From positions 1 through 45,799 of the forward strand of contig CANQXH010000008.1 in the NCBI GenBank assembly GCA_947627745.1: a DNA stretch of 45,799 nucleotides, in the 5' to 3' direction. Positions 7,349-16,652 of the stretch are shown here, in pieces (the first letter of the stretch is position 1; every line of letters begins with the position of its first letter). A program made the translations under genes and the position numbers. The notes beneath the pieces are model-generated. The model did no database searches, was not told the origin of the DNA, and saw only the letters and a list, made by a program, of their open reading frames with translations. Source of the DNA: an uncultured Oscillospiraceae bacterium (lineage in GTDB: Bacteria > Bacillota > Clostridia > Oscillospirales > Oscillospiraceae).

Positions 7349-7393
7349 GGCAAATCCACCGGGGCCCTTTGGGGCCCCCGGTTGGGATTTGCC
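7349..7393 (+). other. Strong hairpin between frr and uppS
   Basis: Outer arms GGCAAATCC (7349-7357) and GGATTTGCC (7385-7393) and inner arms CCGGGGCCC / GGGCCCCGG (one-base bulges) form a stem of about 18 bp, starting 3 nt after the frr stop. A weak T-rich run follows (ATTTCTGAAATCTTT). It may attenuate transcription or mark an RNA processing site inside the operon. Confidence 0.7.
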
Positions 7394-7427
7394 ATTTCTG
7401 AAATCTTTCTGAAATCAGGGAGAATTG

Positions 7428-8138
7428 ATGGGAGATTCTGTTTTACCGCCGCCCCGGCATATTGCCATCATCATGGACGGCAACGGGCGGTGGGCAAAGT
7501 CGCGGGGCCTGCCCCGCACCGCCGGTCACGCCGCCGGAGCGGAGGCTTTTCGGCGGATCGCCAACTACTGCCGGAGTCTGGGCGTGGAATATCTGACCGT
7601 CTACGCCTTTTCTACGGAAAACTGGCGGCGCTCCGGGGAGGAGATCGCCGGGATCATGGGCCTGCTGGAAAAATACCTTCGGGAGGCCCTGGCGGATATG
7701 GACAAGAACCGGGTACGGTTCCGCTTTTTCGGGGACTTAAGCCGCCTGAGCGAAAAGCTCCGGGCGCTGTGCCGGGACGCGGAGAACCGCTCGGGAAGCT
7801 ATGACGTGCAGGTGAATTTCTGCCTGAACTACGGCGGGCGAGATGAGATCGTCCGGGCAGCCCGGGCCTTCGCCCAAGCCGCGGCCCGGGGAGCGGCGGA
7901 CCCGGAGGCGCTGACGGAGGAGACCTTTTCGGAATACCTGTACTCCGCCGGGGTGCCGGATCCGGAGCTGATTATCCGCCCATCGGGGGAGAAACGGATC
8001 AGCAATTTCCTGCTGTGGCAGGCCGCCTACGCGGAATTTGTTTTTCAGGATATTTTATGGCCCGACTACCAGCCGGCAGATCTGGACGCGGCCATTGCGG
8101 AATACCACCGGCGGTCTCGCCGGTTTGGAGGCGCTTAA
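7428..8138 (+). CDS. uppS: Undecaprenyl diphosphate synthase (cis-prenyltransferase)
   Basis: UppS adds isopentenyl units in cis to farnesyl diphosphate, making the C55 lipid carrier for peptidoglycan and other wall polymers. The protein has 236 residues. Motif I is IAIIMDGNGRWAKSRG with the catalytic Asp at 17, followed by GHAAG; the C-terminal substrate site RPSGEKRISNFLLWQ and the metal-binding Glu in AYAEFVF are present. ATG 7428 has AGGGAG about 6 nt upstream and is preferred to the TTG one codon earlier. It lies 3 nt before cdsA. With dxr and ispG in the same operon, precursor supply and carrier synthesis are together. Confidence 0.96.
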   Translation: MGDSVLPPPRHIAIIMDGNGRWAKSRGLPRTAGHAAGAEAFRRIANYCRSLGVEYLTVYAFSTENWRRSGEEIAGIMGLLEKYLREALADMDKNRVRFRFFGDLSRLSEKLRALCRDAENRSGSYDVQVNFCLNYGGRDEIVRAARAFAQAAARGAADPEALTEETFSEYLYSAGVPDPELIIRPSGEKRISNFLLWQAAYAEFVFQDILWPDYQPADLDAAIAEYHRRSRRFGGA

Positions 8139-8141
8139 CGA

Positions 8142-8963
8142 ATGATGTCGACGAGAATTATTACGGCGGCGGTGCTGCTGCCGCTGCTGCTTTTGACGGT
8201 TTTGGTCCTGCCCAAGATCTTTACCGCCATTTTATTTGGGGTCATGTCCGCCTTTGCCGCCTACGAGCTGCTCTATTCCACGGAGCTGGTCCGGCAGCCC
8301 CGGCTGGTGGCTTACAGCATGGTGGCGGCGTTTTTGGTCAACTTATGGAGCTATTTCGGCTCCCCCGAGGCCTGGGGGATGCTGGGAGCCCTGGTCTTCA
8401 CCACCCTGCTCTTTGGGGAGATGATGGCCTCCCATGTGAAGGTGCGCTTTGAGAAGGTGGCGCTGTGCCTGGCGGCGGGGCTGCTGCTGCCGTTTCTGCT
8501 GTCCGGCCTGGTGCGGATCCACGCTGGGAAGTACGGACGGTATCTGATCCTGATTCCCTTCGTCCTGGCCTTCCTGTCGGATACCGGGGCGTATTTTGCC
8601 GGTCGGGCCTTCGGGAGCCACAAGCTCTCTCCGGTGATCAGCCCCAATAAAACCATCGAGGGGGCCGTTGGCGGCGTGCTGACGGCCATGCTGGGCATGG
8701 TGATCTATACCCTGATTATGCAGGTGGGCTTCCAGTTTAAGGTCAACTACCTATATGCATTGGTTTACGGCCTGTTGGGCTCGCTTGGCGCCATCCTGGG
8801 GGACCTCTGGTTCTCCGTGATCAAGCGCCAGACCGGCATCAAGGACTATGGCCAGCTGATCCCGGGGCACGGCGGCATTCTGGACCGCTTCGACTCCATG
8901 ATGGTAGTTGGTCCCCTGACCGAGGCCCTTCTGCTGCTGCTTCCCGTGGTCGTGGGGGAATAA
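8142..8963 (+). CDS. cdsA: Phosphatidate cytidylyltransferase
   Basis: CdsA makes CDP-diacylglycerol from phosphatidate and CTP, the branch point to all phospholipids. It is a 273-residue integral membrane protein with about eight hydrophobic segments. The family signature is visible near the C-terminus: SVIKRQTGIKDYG followed by PGHGGILDRFDS (about 227-254), which carries the metal-binding Asp and Lys residues. A second conserved stretch is SDTGAYFAGRAFG (about 146-158). Start ATG 8142 (or the ATG at 8145) lies 11 nt after GGAGG. One base separates its stop from dxr. Confidence 0.96.
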   Translation: MMSTRIITAAVLLPLLLLTVLVLPKIFTAILFGVMSAFAAYELLYSTELVRQPRLVAYSMVAAFLVNLWSYFGSPEAWGMLGALVFTTLLFGEMMASHVKVRFEKVALCLAAGLLLPFLLSGLVRIHAGKYGRYLILIPFVLAFLSDTGAYFAGRAFGSHKLSPVISPNKTIEGAVGGVLTAMLGMVIYTLIMQVGFQFKVNYLYALVYGLLGSLGAILGDLWFSVIKRQTGIKDYGQLIPGHGGILDRFDSMMVVGPLTEALLLLLPVVVGE

Positions 8964-8964
8964 A

Positions 8965-10107
8965 ATGGTCCGCAATCTTTGTATTCTGGGCTCCACCGGC
9001 TCCATCGGGCGGCAGAGCCTGGAGGTCGCCGCCCATCTGGGCATTCCCGTTTCCGTCCTGGCCGCCGGAACGAAGATCGATCTTCTGGCGGAGCAGTGCC
9101 GGACCTTTCGCCCCAAGCTGGCGGTGACCGCCACCCGGGAGGGGGCGGACGCTTTAAGGCAGGCCCTGTCCGGCCAACCAATCCAAATTGCCTGGGGGGA
9201 GGCGGGGCTGCTGGAAGCCGCCGTCTTTCCGGAGACCGACTGCGTCATCACCGCCGTGGTGGGGATGCTGGGCTTAAAGCCCACCCTGGCGGCTATCGCC
9301 GCCAAAAAGCGCGTCGGCCTGGCCAACAAGGAGACCCTGGTCTGCGCCGGGGAGCTGGTAATGGCGGCGGCGGCCCGCTATGGGGCGGAGATTGTCCCTG
9401 TGGACTCGGAGCATTCCGCCATTTTTCAGTGCCTCATGGGCTGCTCCGACCGCCGGGAGGTGGAGAAGCTGCTGCTGACCTGCTCCGGCGGGCCCTTTTT
9501 CGGCAGGAGCCGCAAGGACCTGGAGACCGTCACCAGCCGGGACGCTCTGCGCCATCCCAACTGGCGGATGGGCCCCAAGATCACCGTGGACTGCGCCACG
9601 CTGATGAACAAGGGCCTGGAGGTCATCGAGGCCATGCGGCTCTACGGCTTGCCCCAGGAGCGGGTGGAGGTGCTGATCCACCGGCAAAGCATCGTCCACT
9701 CCCTGGTTTCGTTCCGGGACGGGGCGGTGCTGGCCCAGCTGGGGACCCCGGATATGCGGCTGCCCATCCAGCTGGCCATGACCTATCCGGAGCGGGTGGA
9801 GAGCCTGGCCCCGCCGCTGGATCTGACGGCCTGCGGGCCCCTGACCTTTGAAAAGCCGGACCTGGAGACGTTTCCCTGTCTGGCCCTGGCCCTGGCCTGC
9901 GCCCGGGCAGGGGGGACCGCCTGCGCCGCCATGAACGGCGCCAACGAGGCGGCGGTGGCGCTGTTTTTGAAGGACCAAATCGGGTTTTACGATATTTATC
10001 GCCGGGTCTCCCAGGCCGTAGAGGCGGTACCCTATGTCCGGTCGCCAAATCTGGATCAGATCTTGGAGGCGGACCGGCTTGCCCGGGCCCTTGCCGGGAA
10101 GCTTTGA
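8965..10107 (+). CDS. dxr: 1-deoxy-D-xylulose 5-phosphate reductoisomerase
   Basis: DXR converts DXP to 2-C-methyl-D-erythritol 4-phosphate with NADPH and a divalent metal, the committed step of the MEP isoprenoid pathway. The 380-residue protein opens with the dinucleotide fold LCILGSTGSIG (GSTGSIG at 9-15). LANKETLV (about 117-124) and DSEHSAIFQ (about 147-155, with metal ligands Asp147 and Glu149) are present, as are the substrate phosphate loop GPFF(G) and NWRMGPKITVDCATLMNKGLE region, where the second metal Glu lies. Length is normal. It sits between cdsA and rseP with ispG two genes on, so two MEP enzymes share the operon. Confidence 0.97.
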   Translation: MVRNLCILGSTGSIGRQSLEVAAHLGIPVSVLAAGTKIDLLAEQCRTFRPKLAVTATREGADALRQALSGQPIQIAWGEAGLLEAAVFPETDCVITAVVGMLGLKPTLAAIAAKKRVGLANKETLVCAGELVMAAAARYGAEIVPVDSEHSAIFQCLMGCSDRREVEKLLLTCSGGPFFGRSRKDLETVTSRDALRHPNWRMGPKITVDCATLMNKGLEVIEAMRLYGLPQERVEVLIHRQSIVHSLVSFRDGAVLAQLGTPDMRLPIQLAMTYPERVESLAPPLDLTACGPLTFEKPDLETFPCLALALACARAGGTACAAMNGANEAAVALFLKDQIGFYDIYRRVSQAVEAVPYVRSPNLDQILEADRLARALAGKL

Positions 10108-10125
10108 CGGAAAGGAAGGAACATT

Positions 10126-11184
10126 TTGAGCATTCTCTTTGCCATCGTGCTGTTCAGCGTGCTGATCTTCGTCCACGAGCTGGGGCATTTCATCACCGCC
10201 AAGCTCTCCGGGGTGCAGGTCAACGAATTTTCACTTTTTATGGGCCCCGCCATCTACAAAAAGCAGGTGGGGGAGACCCTGTACGCCATCCGGTGCATCC
10301 CCATCGGCGGCTACTGCGCCATGGAGGGAGAGGATGAGGAATCGGAAAACCCCCGGTCCTTCCAGCGGGCCGCCTGGTGGAAGCGGCTGATCATCCTGGC
10401 CGCCGGGTCCTGCATGAACCTGCTGGCGGGGCTGGTGATCTTCGCCATTGTCTTCGCCCCGGCCCAGCAGTTTGTCACGCCCGTGGTCGCGCAGATGGAG
10501 GAAAACTGCTCCATGGCGGAGGGAGGACTCCAGGTGGGGGACCGGATCCTGGCGCTGGATAATGAGCGGATCTATGTTCAGAACGATTTTTCCATGCTCC
10601 TGAAGCTCAAGAATGCGGCGGCCCACGACATGACCGTCCTCCGGGATGGGCAGACGCTGGTTTTGAAGCAGGTGCCCACTGTGACAAAGGAGTTTGCCAA
10701 CGAGGACGGCACGGTTTCCCTGCGCTACGGGCTGAGCTTTTCCGTGGAGAAGGCCACCTTTGGCAGCCGAATGGCGTATGTCTGGAATACGGCGGTGGAC
10801 ACGGTGCGCATCGTCCAGCTGAGCCTTCAAATGCTCCTGACCGGTCAGGCGGGCCTGCAGGATATGACCGGGCCGGTGGGCATCGTCCAGGAGATCAGCA
10901 ACACGGCGGCGGCGTCCCCGGATGCCCTGTCCGCCTTCCTCAATATGCTCTATTTCGGCGGCTTTTTGGCGGTAAACCTGGCGGTGATGAATCTGCTGCC
11001 CATTCCCGCCCTGGACGGCGGGCGGATCGTGTGTCTGCTGCTGACCACGGCGGCGGAGGCCATCTTCCGCCGGAAGATCGACCCCAAGTACGAGGCCTAT
11101 CTTCACGCCGGGGGCATGGTGCTGCTGCTCCTGCTGATGGCGGTGGTGACCTTTAAAGACCTTTTCACCATTTTCCGGGGGTAG
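10126..11184 (+). CDS. rseP: Site-2 intramembrane metalloprotease (RseP/RasP)
   Basis: This family cuts transmembrane segments of regulatory proteins, such as anti-sigma factors and leftover signal peptides. The zinc motif HELGH is at 17-21 in the first membrane helix (FSVLIFVHELGHFITAK). A PDZ domain is inserted in the middle (about 115-200, QVGDRILALDNERI), and the second catalytic motif NLLPIPALDGGRI is near the C-terminus. The 352 residues are about normal for Clostridia with a single PDZ. The start is TTG 10126, 5 nt after GGAAGGA; no in-frame ATG fits as well. Its place between dxr and ispG is the usual one. Confidence 0.95.
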   Translation: MSILFAIVLFSVLIFVHELGHFITAKLSGVQVNEFSLFMGPAIYKKQVGETLYAIRCIPIGGYCAMEGEDEESENPRSFQRAAWWKRLIILAAGSCMNLLAGLVIFAIVFAPAQQFVTPVVAQMEENCSMAEGGLQVGDRILALDNERIYVQNDFSMLLKLKNAAAHDMTVLRDGQTLVLKQVPTVTKEFANEDGTVSLRYGLSFSVEKATFGSRMAYVWNTAVDTVRIVQLSLQMLLTGQAGLQDMTGPVGIVQEISNTAAASPDALSAFLNMLYFGGFLAVNLAVMNLLPIPALDGGRIVCLLLTTAAEAIFRRKIDPKYEAYLHAGGMVLLLLLMAVVTFKDLFTIFRG

Positions 11185-11188
11185 AACC

Positions 11189-12226
11189 ATGACAAGATCC
11201 ATCCAAGTGGGGGACGTGCGGATCGGCGGCGGCGCGCCGGTATCCATCCAGTCCATGCTGAACAAGCCCACCACCGATATTCCGGGCTGCCTGGAGCAGC
11301 TTTCGGCGCTGAAGGCCGCCGGTTGCCAGATCGCCCGGCTGGCGGTGCCCAACCGGACGGCCGCCCGTGCCTTCGGGGATATTTGCAAGGAAAGCCCCCT
11401 GCCGCTGGTGGCGGATATTCACTTTGACTATGAGCTGGCCATTCTGGCCGCCCAGGGCGGCGCGGCCAAGATCCGCATCAACCCGGGCAACATTGGCGGC
11501 GCGGACCGGGTGCGGGCGGTGGTGGCCGCCTGCCGGGACCGGGGCATTCCCATCCGTATCGGCGTCAACGGTGGCAGTTTGGACAAGGCCCTGCTGGAAA
11601 AATACGGCCACCCCACGGCGGAGGCCCTGGTGGAGAGCGCCTTTTCCCACATCGCCCTGCTGGAGCAGGAAGGCTTTTTTGATATCTGCGTGTCCATGAA
11701 ATCCTCGGACGTTTCCACCATGGTCCGGGCCGCCCGGCTGTTCCGGCAGCGCAGCGACTATCCCCTCCACATCGGCGTGACGGAGACGGGGCCCATAGAA
11801 ATGGGCCGGATCAAGTCCGCCATGGGCATTGGGGCCCTGCTGTTGGACGGCATTGGGGACACCGTCCGGGTCAGCCTTACCGGCGACCCGGTGGAGGAGG
11901 TTTTCGCCGCCAAGGCGATCCTCAAGGCCGCCGGGGTGCGGAAGGAAGGGGTCAACATCATCTCCTGCCCCACCTGCGGCCGGACACGAATCGACCTGAT
12001 CGGCCTTACTAACCGGGTGGCGGAGGCCCTCCGGGACTGCGAAAAGCCCATCACCGTGGCGGTCATGGGCTGCGTGGTCAACGGGCCCGGGGAGGCCCGG
12101 GAGGCGGATATCGGCATCGCCGGGGGCGACGGCTGGGGAACACTGTTCCAGAAGGGCCGGGAGCCGGTGAAGCTAAGCTATGAGGAGCTGCTGCCCGCCC
12201 TTTTGGCGAGGATTCAGGCCCTTTGA
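11189..12226 (+). CDS. ispG: 4-hydroxy-3-methylbut-2-enyl diphosphate synthase
   Basis: IspG reduces MEcPP to HMBPP, the penultimate MEP step, through a [4Fe-4S] cluster fed by flavodoxin or ferredoxin. The N-terminal TIM barrel starts GDVRIGGGAPVSIQSM and includes VADIHFDY and KIRINPGNIG. The C-terminal cluster domain has CPTC (Cys260, Cys263), Cys295 in MGCVVNG, and the fourth ligand Glu302 in NGPGEA. The 345 residues match the short bacterial type. ATG 11189 is 4 nt after the rseP stop, with GGGGG inside the end of rseP as ribosome site. In Clostridia ispG commonly takes the place that proS holds in Bacillus. Confidence 0.97.
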   Translation: MTRSIQVGDVRIGGGAPVSIQSMLNKPTTDIPGCLEQLSALKAAGCQIARLAVPNRTAARAFGDICKESPLPLVADIHFDYELAILAAQGGAAKIRINPGNIGGADRVRAVVAACRDRGIPIRIGVNGGSLDKALLEKYGHPTAEALVESAFSHIALLEQEGFFDICVSMKSSDVSTMVRAARLFRQRSDYPLHIGVTETGPIEMGRIKSAMGIGALLLDGIGDTVRVSLTGDPVEEVFAAKAILKAAGVRKEGVNIISCPTCGRTRIDLIGLTNRVAEALRDCEKPITVAVMGCVVNGPGEAREADIGIAGGDGWGTLFQKGREPVKLSYEELLPALLARIQAL

Positions 12227-12245
12227 TCCTATTTTGGAGGCAACC

Positions 12246-15200
12246 ATGAACCAAAGCATCCCATTTTTCAAGCTGTTTTCGGACTATCACCCAATAGACA
12301 CAATAGCGGCGGCTTTTTCCGGTGCCCAAGTGCTGCAGCTGGACATCGACGTGGTCCGCCGCGGTATTTCCGCCCAGGTACACAGTCCCGCATACATCCC
12401 CCGGCGGCTCTACGATCAGGCCGTCGGGGAGCTTCGTGATTTATACGGAATGAACCGGTTTTCCCTGAAGCTGACCTATCCCGCCGGAGAGCTTTCCAAG
12501 GTGGAAAACGAGGCGCTGCTGGAGCTGTTCGTCTCCCAGAACTCCATGAACCGGGGCTCTCTGGCGGGAGCGGCGTGGGAATGGGCGGGAAACACCCTCA
12601 CCGTCCGCCTCCGGGGCAACGGGAAAAAGGCGCTGGAGGAATCCGTCCCCATGGTCCGCCTGGCCCTGATGGATCAATTCGGCGCACAGCCGGAGATCGT
12701 CATCGAGGCTGGGGCGGATCTATCTGGACAGGCCCTGTTCGACGCCATGGACGCCATCCGTGTCAGCGCCATGGGGGATCTGCCTTTGCCCCTGGCCCCC
12801 AGGGAGAAAAAAACCGCCGCCCCGGGAGATCACGCCTGTTTTTACGGCCGGCCCATCAAGGGCGCGCCTATCCCCATGGAGCAGCTGGATCTGAACATGG
12901 GCACCGTGGTGGTGGAGGGGAAGATCTTCGCCCTGGCCCACCGGGAACTGAAAAAGCGGAACGCCTGGGTGATCAACTTCGACATGACCGACAATACCGG
13001 CTCCATCCGGGTCAGCCGGTTCATGGAGCAAGGGGAGGCCAAACCGGTCCTGGAAAAGCTCCGGGTCGGCGCGGTGGTGAAGGTCAAGGGCAAGCTGGGC
13101 GTCAATAATTTTGACAACGAGATCAATTTAAAGCCCGACGCCATGATGTTCGGCCAGGCCAATCCCCGCCAGGACATGAACCCCGACGGCAAGCGGGTGG
13201 AGCTGCATCTGCACACCACCATGAGCAACATGGACGCCCTGACCGACACGGCGGCGGTGGTAAAGCAGGCGGCGGCCTGGGGCCACCGGGCCATTGCCAT
13301 CACGGACCACGGGGTGGCCCAGTCCTTCCCCGACGCCATGAAGGCCGCCAAGGGAACCAAGGTAGCGGGCACGGACCAGGATATTAAGATCCTGTATGGC
13401 TGTGAAGGATATTATGTAAATGATGTAGACGACCGGATCGCGGTCCACGGCCCCCAGGACGGAGACTTTGACCGGGAATTTGTGGCCTTCGACCTGGAGA
13501 CCACGGGCCTGTCCTCCCGGACGGACCGGATCATCGAGATCGGCGCCGTGATCCTGAAAAACGGGGAGGAGCTGGACCGGTTCCAGACCTTTGTGGACCC
13601 GGAGCGGCCGCTGGAGCGGCGGATCGTGGAGCTGACCGGCATCACCGACGAGATGCTCCGGGGCGCCCCCAAAATCGAGGAGGCCCTTCCGAAATTCCTG
13701 GACTTCTGCGGGGACCGGCTCCTGTGCGCCCACAATTCGGAGTTTGACACGGGCTTCATCCGAGCCGAATGCGCCCGGCAGGGGCTTCCATACGGTTTTA
13801 CGGACCTGGACACCCTGATCCTGGCCCAGAATCTCATGCCCCAGCTGAACAAATTCAAGCTGGACGTGGTCTCCAACGCGCTGAGCCTGCCGGACTTCAA
13901 CCACCACCGGGCGGCGGACGACGCCAGGACCTGCGGGCTGATTTTGATGAAGTTTCTGGAAATGCTGACGGACCGGGGCGTAACCACCGTCCAGGCCATC
14001 AATCCGGCCATGGCCGCCCTGCGGGCCAAGAGCCGGGTGCTGGACCGGCATCCGAAGCACATCATCCTGCTGGCCAAAAATCAGCAGGGGCTGCGGAATC
14101 TGTACCACCTGATCTCCGACTCCAACCTGAAATACTTCAAGCGCTTTCCACGGATCCCCAAATCCGAGCTGATGGAGCTGCGAGAGGGCCTGATCATTGG
14201 CTCCGCCTGCGAGGCCGGGGAGCTGTTCCAGGCCATTGTGGATGGCAAAAGCGAGGACGAGCTCCGGCGCATCGCCTCTTTCTATGACTATCTGGAGATC
14301 CAGCCCCTGTCCAACAACCGCTTTATGATTGAGCGGGGTACGGCAAAGGACGAGGAGGCTCTGCGGAATTTTAACCGCACCGTGGTCCGGCTGGGCCAGG
14401 AGCTGGGGATTCCCGTGGCCGCCACGGGGGACGTCCACTTCCTGGAGCCGGAGGACGAGATCTTCCGCCATATTCTTCTGGCCTCCAAAAACTTTGAGGA
14501 CGCCGACCGGGAAAATCCCCTGTATTTCCGCACCACCGACGAAATGCTCCGGGAGTTTTCCTACCTGGGGGAAGAGAAGGCCCGGGAAGTGGTCATCGAC
14601 ACCCCCAACCGCATCGCCGATATGTGCGAGACCCTCCGGCCGGTGCCCAAAAACCTGTTCGCTCCTACCATTGAAAATTCCGTGGAGGATCTGAAACGGC
14701 TGGTCAGCGAAAAGCTCCACCGGCTCTACGGGGACGATCCCCCCGAGATCATCACCCGGCGGGTGGAGACGGAGATGAACGACATTATCAACTGCCACTA
14801 CGACGTGATCTACATGTCCGCCCAGAAGCTGGTGCAAAATTCCCTGGAGCACGGGTATCTGGTGGGCTCCCGGGGGTCCGTAGGGTCCTCCTTGGTGGCC
14901 TTTCTGTCCGGCATCACCGAGGTTAACTCCCTGCCGCCCCACTACCGGTGCCCTAAGTGCAAGCTGGCCGACTTCCAGGTGCCGGAGGGGTACGACTGCG
15001 GCGCGGACCTGCCGGACCGGACCTGCCCCAAGTGCGGTACCCGGATGGACAAGGACGGCTTCAACATCCCCTTCGAGACCTTCCTGGGCTTCGGCGGCGA
15101 CAAGGTGCCGGATATCGACCTGAATTTCTCCGGAGAGTACCAGGCCAAGGCCCACGCCTACTGCACGGAAATGTTTGGCAAGACCCATGTGTTCCGGGCG

Positions 15201-16535
15201 GGGACCATCGGCACCGTGGCGGAAAAGACGGCCTTCGGCTATGTAAAGCGGTACCTCTCCGACCGGAACCGGACCGTCTCCCACGCGGAGGAGGCCCGTC
15301 TGGCCGCCGGGTGCGTGGGAGTGCGGCGCACCACCGGCCAGCACCCCGGCGGACTGGTGGTCATTCCCCAGGAGAACGAAATCTGGGATTTCTGCCCAGT
15401 GCAGCATCCGGCGGACGACCCCAACTCCGACCAGATCACCACCCATTTTGAATACCACTGCATGGAGGAAAACCTTCTCAAATTGGATATGCTGGGCCAC
15501 GACGACCCCACCATGATCCGCATGATGGAGGACATGACCGGGGTAGACGCCAAGTCCATTCCCCTGGACGATAAAGAAACCATGTCCATTTTCACCTCCT
15601 CCAAGGCGCTGGGCTATGAAAACGATCCCATTTTGGGCCCCACCGGGGCGGTGGCCATTCCGGAATTCAACACCCGGTTCACCCGGGGCATGCTGCTGGA
15701 CACCATGCCCACACGATTCAGTACCCTGCTGCGGCTCTCTGGCTTTTCCCACGGCACCGACGTGTGGCTGGGCAACGCCCGGGATCTGATCCTGTCCAAG
15801 ACCGCCACCACCGAGGAGGCCATCGGCTGCCGGGACGACATCATGCTCTACCTCATCCAAAAGGGGCTGCCGGAAAAGCGGGCCTTCAAGATCATGGAGG
15901 CCGTGCGGAAGGGCAGGGGACTGCCGGAGGGCGCCGAGGGCGAAATGCGCTCCGCCGGGGTGCCGGAGTGGTACATCGACTCCTGCAAGAAGATCAAGTA
16001 CCTGTTCCCCAAGGCCCACGCCGTGGCCTACGTCATGATGGCCTTCCGCATCGGTTGGTTCAAGGTCAACTATCCCCTGGCGTTCTACTCCGCCTATTTT
16101 TACCGCCGGAGCCAGAAGGGGGGCTTCGACGTGGTGCTGATGACCCATGGCATCGAGGCGGTGAAGGCCAATATTAAGGCCATCTCCAGCAACGACGACG
16201 CCACGGACAAGGACGAGGACCTGCTGACCACCCTGGAGGTGGCCTACGAATTTTACCTCCGGGGGTTTGAGTTCCTGCCTCTGGACCTGTACAAGAGCCA
16301 CGCCACCCGGTTTGAGATCGTGGACGGCAAGCTGCTGCCCCCCTTCGTCTCCATCTCCGGGCTGGGGGAGACCGCCGCCTGGGATCTGGTGGAGGGCCGG
16401 AAGGGAAGGGAATTCCTCTCCATCGAGGAGGTGGCCCTGGCCTGCCCCAAGGTCTCCAAGACCCATATCCAAATGCTCAAGGACGCCGGCGCCTTCGGCG
16501 ATATGCCGGAAACCAGCCAGGTGAGCCTGTTCTAA
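12246..16535 (+). CDS. polC: DNA polymerase III alpha subunit, PolC type
   Basis: PolC is the replicative polymerase of low-GC Gram-positives and carries its own proofreading. The 1429 residues show: an N-terminal region and OB fold (about 210-310), a PHP domain opening with HLHTTMSNMD (His321, His323), the inserted DEDD exonuclease with FDLETTG (Asp416, Glu418), the return of PHP, and the polymerase core with the PolC zinc module (Cys902, Cys905, Cys927, Cys930) and the catalytic region PDIDLNFS (Asp956, Asp958). The helix-hairpin-helix and C-terminal part are present. The start is ATG 12246, 5 nt after GGAGG; an upstream in-frame ATG at 12180 lies inside ispG without a ribosome site. It is the last gene of the cluster and is followed by a terminator, not by rimP-nusA. 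Confidence 0.98.
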   Translation: MNQSIPFFKLFSDYHPIDTIAAAFSGAQVLQLDIDVVRRGISAQVHSPAYIPRRLYDQAVGELRDLYGMNRFSLKLTYPAGELSKVENEALLELFVSQNSMNRGSLAGAAWEWAGNTLTVRLRGNGKKALEESVPMVRLALMDQFGAQPEIVIEAGADLSGQALFDAMDAIRVSAMGDLPLPLAPREKKTAAPGDHACFYGRPIKGAPIPMEQLDLNMGTVVVEGKIFALAHRELKKRNAWVINFDMTDNTGSIRVSRFMEQGEAKPVLEKLRVGAVVKVKGKLGVNNFDNEINLKPDAMMFGQANPRQDMNPDGKRVELHLHTTMSNMDALTDTAAVVKQAAAWGHRAIAITDHGVAQSFPDAMKAAKGTKVAGTDQDIKILYGCEGYYVNDVDDRIAVHGPQDGDFDREFVAFDLETTGLSSRTDRIIEIGAVILKNGEELDRFQTFVDPERPLERRIVELTGITDEMLRGAPKIEEALPKFLDFCGDRLLCAHNSEFDTGFIRAECARQGLPYGFTDLDTLILAQNLMPQLNKFKLDVVSNALSLPDFNHHRAADDARTCGLILMKFLEMLTDRGVTTVQAINPAMAALRAKSRVLDRHPKHIILLAKNQQGLRNLYHLISDSNLKYFKRFPRIPKSELMELREGLIIGSACEAGELFQAIVDGKSEDELRRIASFYDYLEIQPLSNNRFMIERGTAKDEEALRNFNRTVVRLGQELGIPVAATGDVHFLEPEDEIFRHILLASKNFEDADRENPLYFRTTDEMLREFSYLGEEKAREVVIDTPNRIADMCETLRPVPKNLFAPTIENSVEDLKRLVSEKLHRLYGDDPPEIITRRVETEMNDIINCHYDVIYMSAQKLVQNSLEHGYLVGSRGSVGSSLVAFLSGITEVNSLPPHYRCPKCKLADFQVPEGYDCGADLPDRTCPKCGTRMDKDGFNIPFETFLGFGGDKVPDIDLNFSGEYQAKAHAYCTEMFGKTHVFRAGTIGTVAEKTAFGYVKRYLSDRNRTVSHAEEARLAAGCVGVRRTTGQHPGGLVVIPQENEIWDFCPVQHPADDPNSDQITTHFEYHCMEENLLKLDMLGHDDPTMIRMMEDMTGVDAKSIPLDDKETMSIFTSSKALGYENDPILGPTGAVAIPEFNTRFTRGMLLDTMPTRFSTLLRLSGFSHGTDVWLGNARDLILSKTATTEEAIGCRDDIMLYLIQKGLPEKRAFKIMEAVRKGRGLPEGAEGEMRSAGVPEWYIDSCKKIKYLFPKAHAVAYVMMAFRIGWFKVNYPLAFYSAYFYRRSQKGGFDVVLMTHGIEAVKANIKAISSNDDATDKDEDLLTTLEVAYEFYLRGFEFLPLDLYKSHATRFEIVDGKLLPPFVSISGLGETAAWDLVEGRKGREFLSIEEVALACPKVSKTHIQMLKDAGAFGDMPETSQVSLF

Positions 16536-16570
16536 GAGCCCAGCCCGATCTCCAAAATTGAAATACCCCG

Positions 16571-16594
16571 TTCCCCCGCCTTCCGGCGGGGGAA
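16571..16594 (+). terminator. Terminator of the pyrH-polC cluster
   Basis: TTCCCCCGCC (16571-16580) and GGCGGGGGAA (16585-16594) form a perfect 10-bp stem with loop TTCC, followed by TAATATTT. Confidence 0.8.
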
Positions 16595-16597
16595 TAA

Positions 16598-16619
16598 TAT
16601 TTAGAGAAATTTCTAAATA
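16598..16619. promoter_or_regulatory. Operator 1 for the ArsR-type regulator
   Basis: TATTTAGA-N6-TCTAAATA, a perfect palindrome with 8-bp arms, ends 4 nt before the -35 box. It matches operator 2 in arms and spacer length. Confidence 0.75.
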
Positions 16620-16623
16620 CCCC

Positions 16624-16652
16624 TTGACAAATGGAAGAAATGGCGCTATTAT
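16624..16652 (+). promoter_or_regulatory. Sigma-A promoter of sdpR-sdpI
   Basis: TTGACA (16624-16629) and TATTAT (16647-16652) are spaced by 17 nt, flanked directly on both sides by the two palindromic operators. Confidence 0.85.

Noticed and set aside
13128-16472. 1114-codon open frame on the minus strand opposite polC
   Set aside because: It is a mirror of the GC-rich codon use of polC. Its translation is low-complexity Gly/Val/Gln/His-rich with no domain, and polC is unmistakable.
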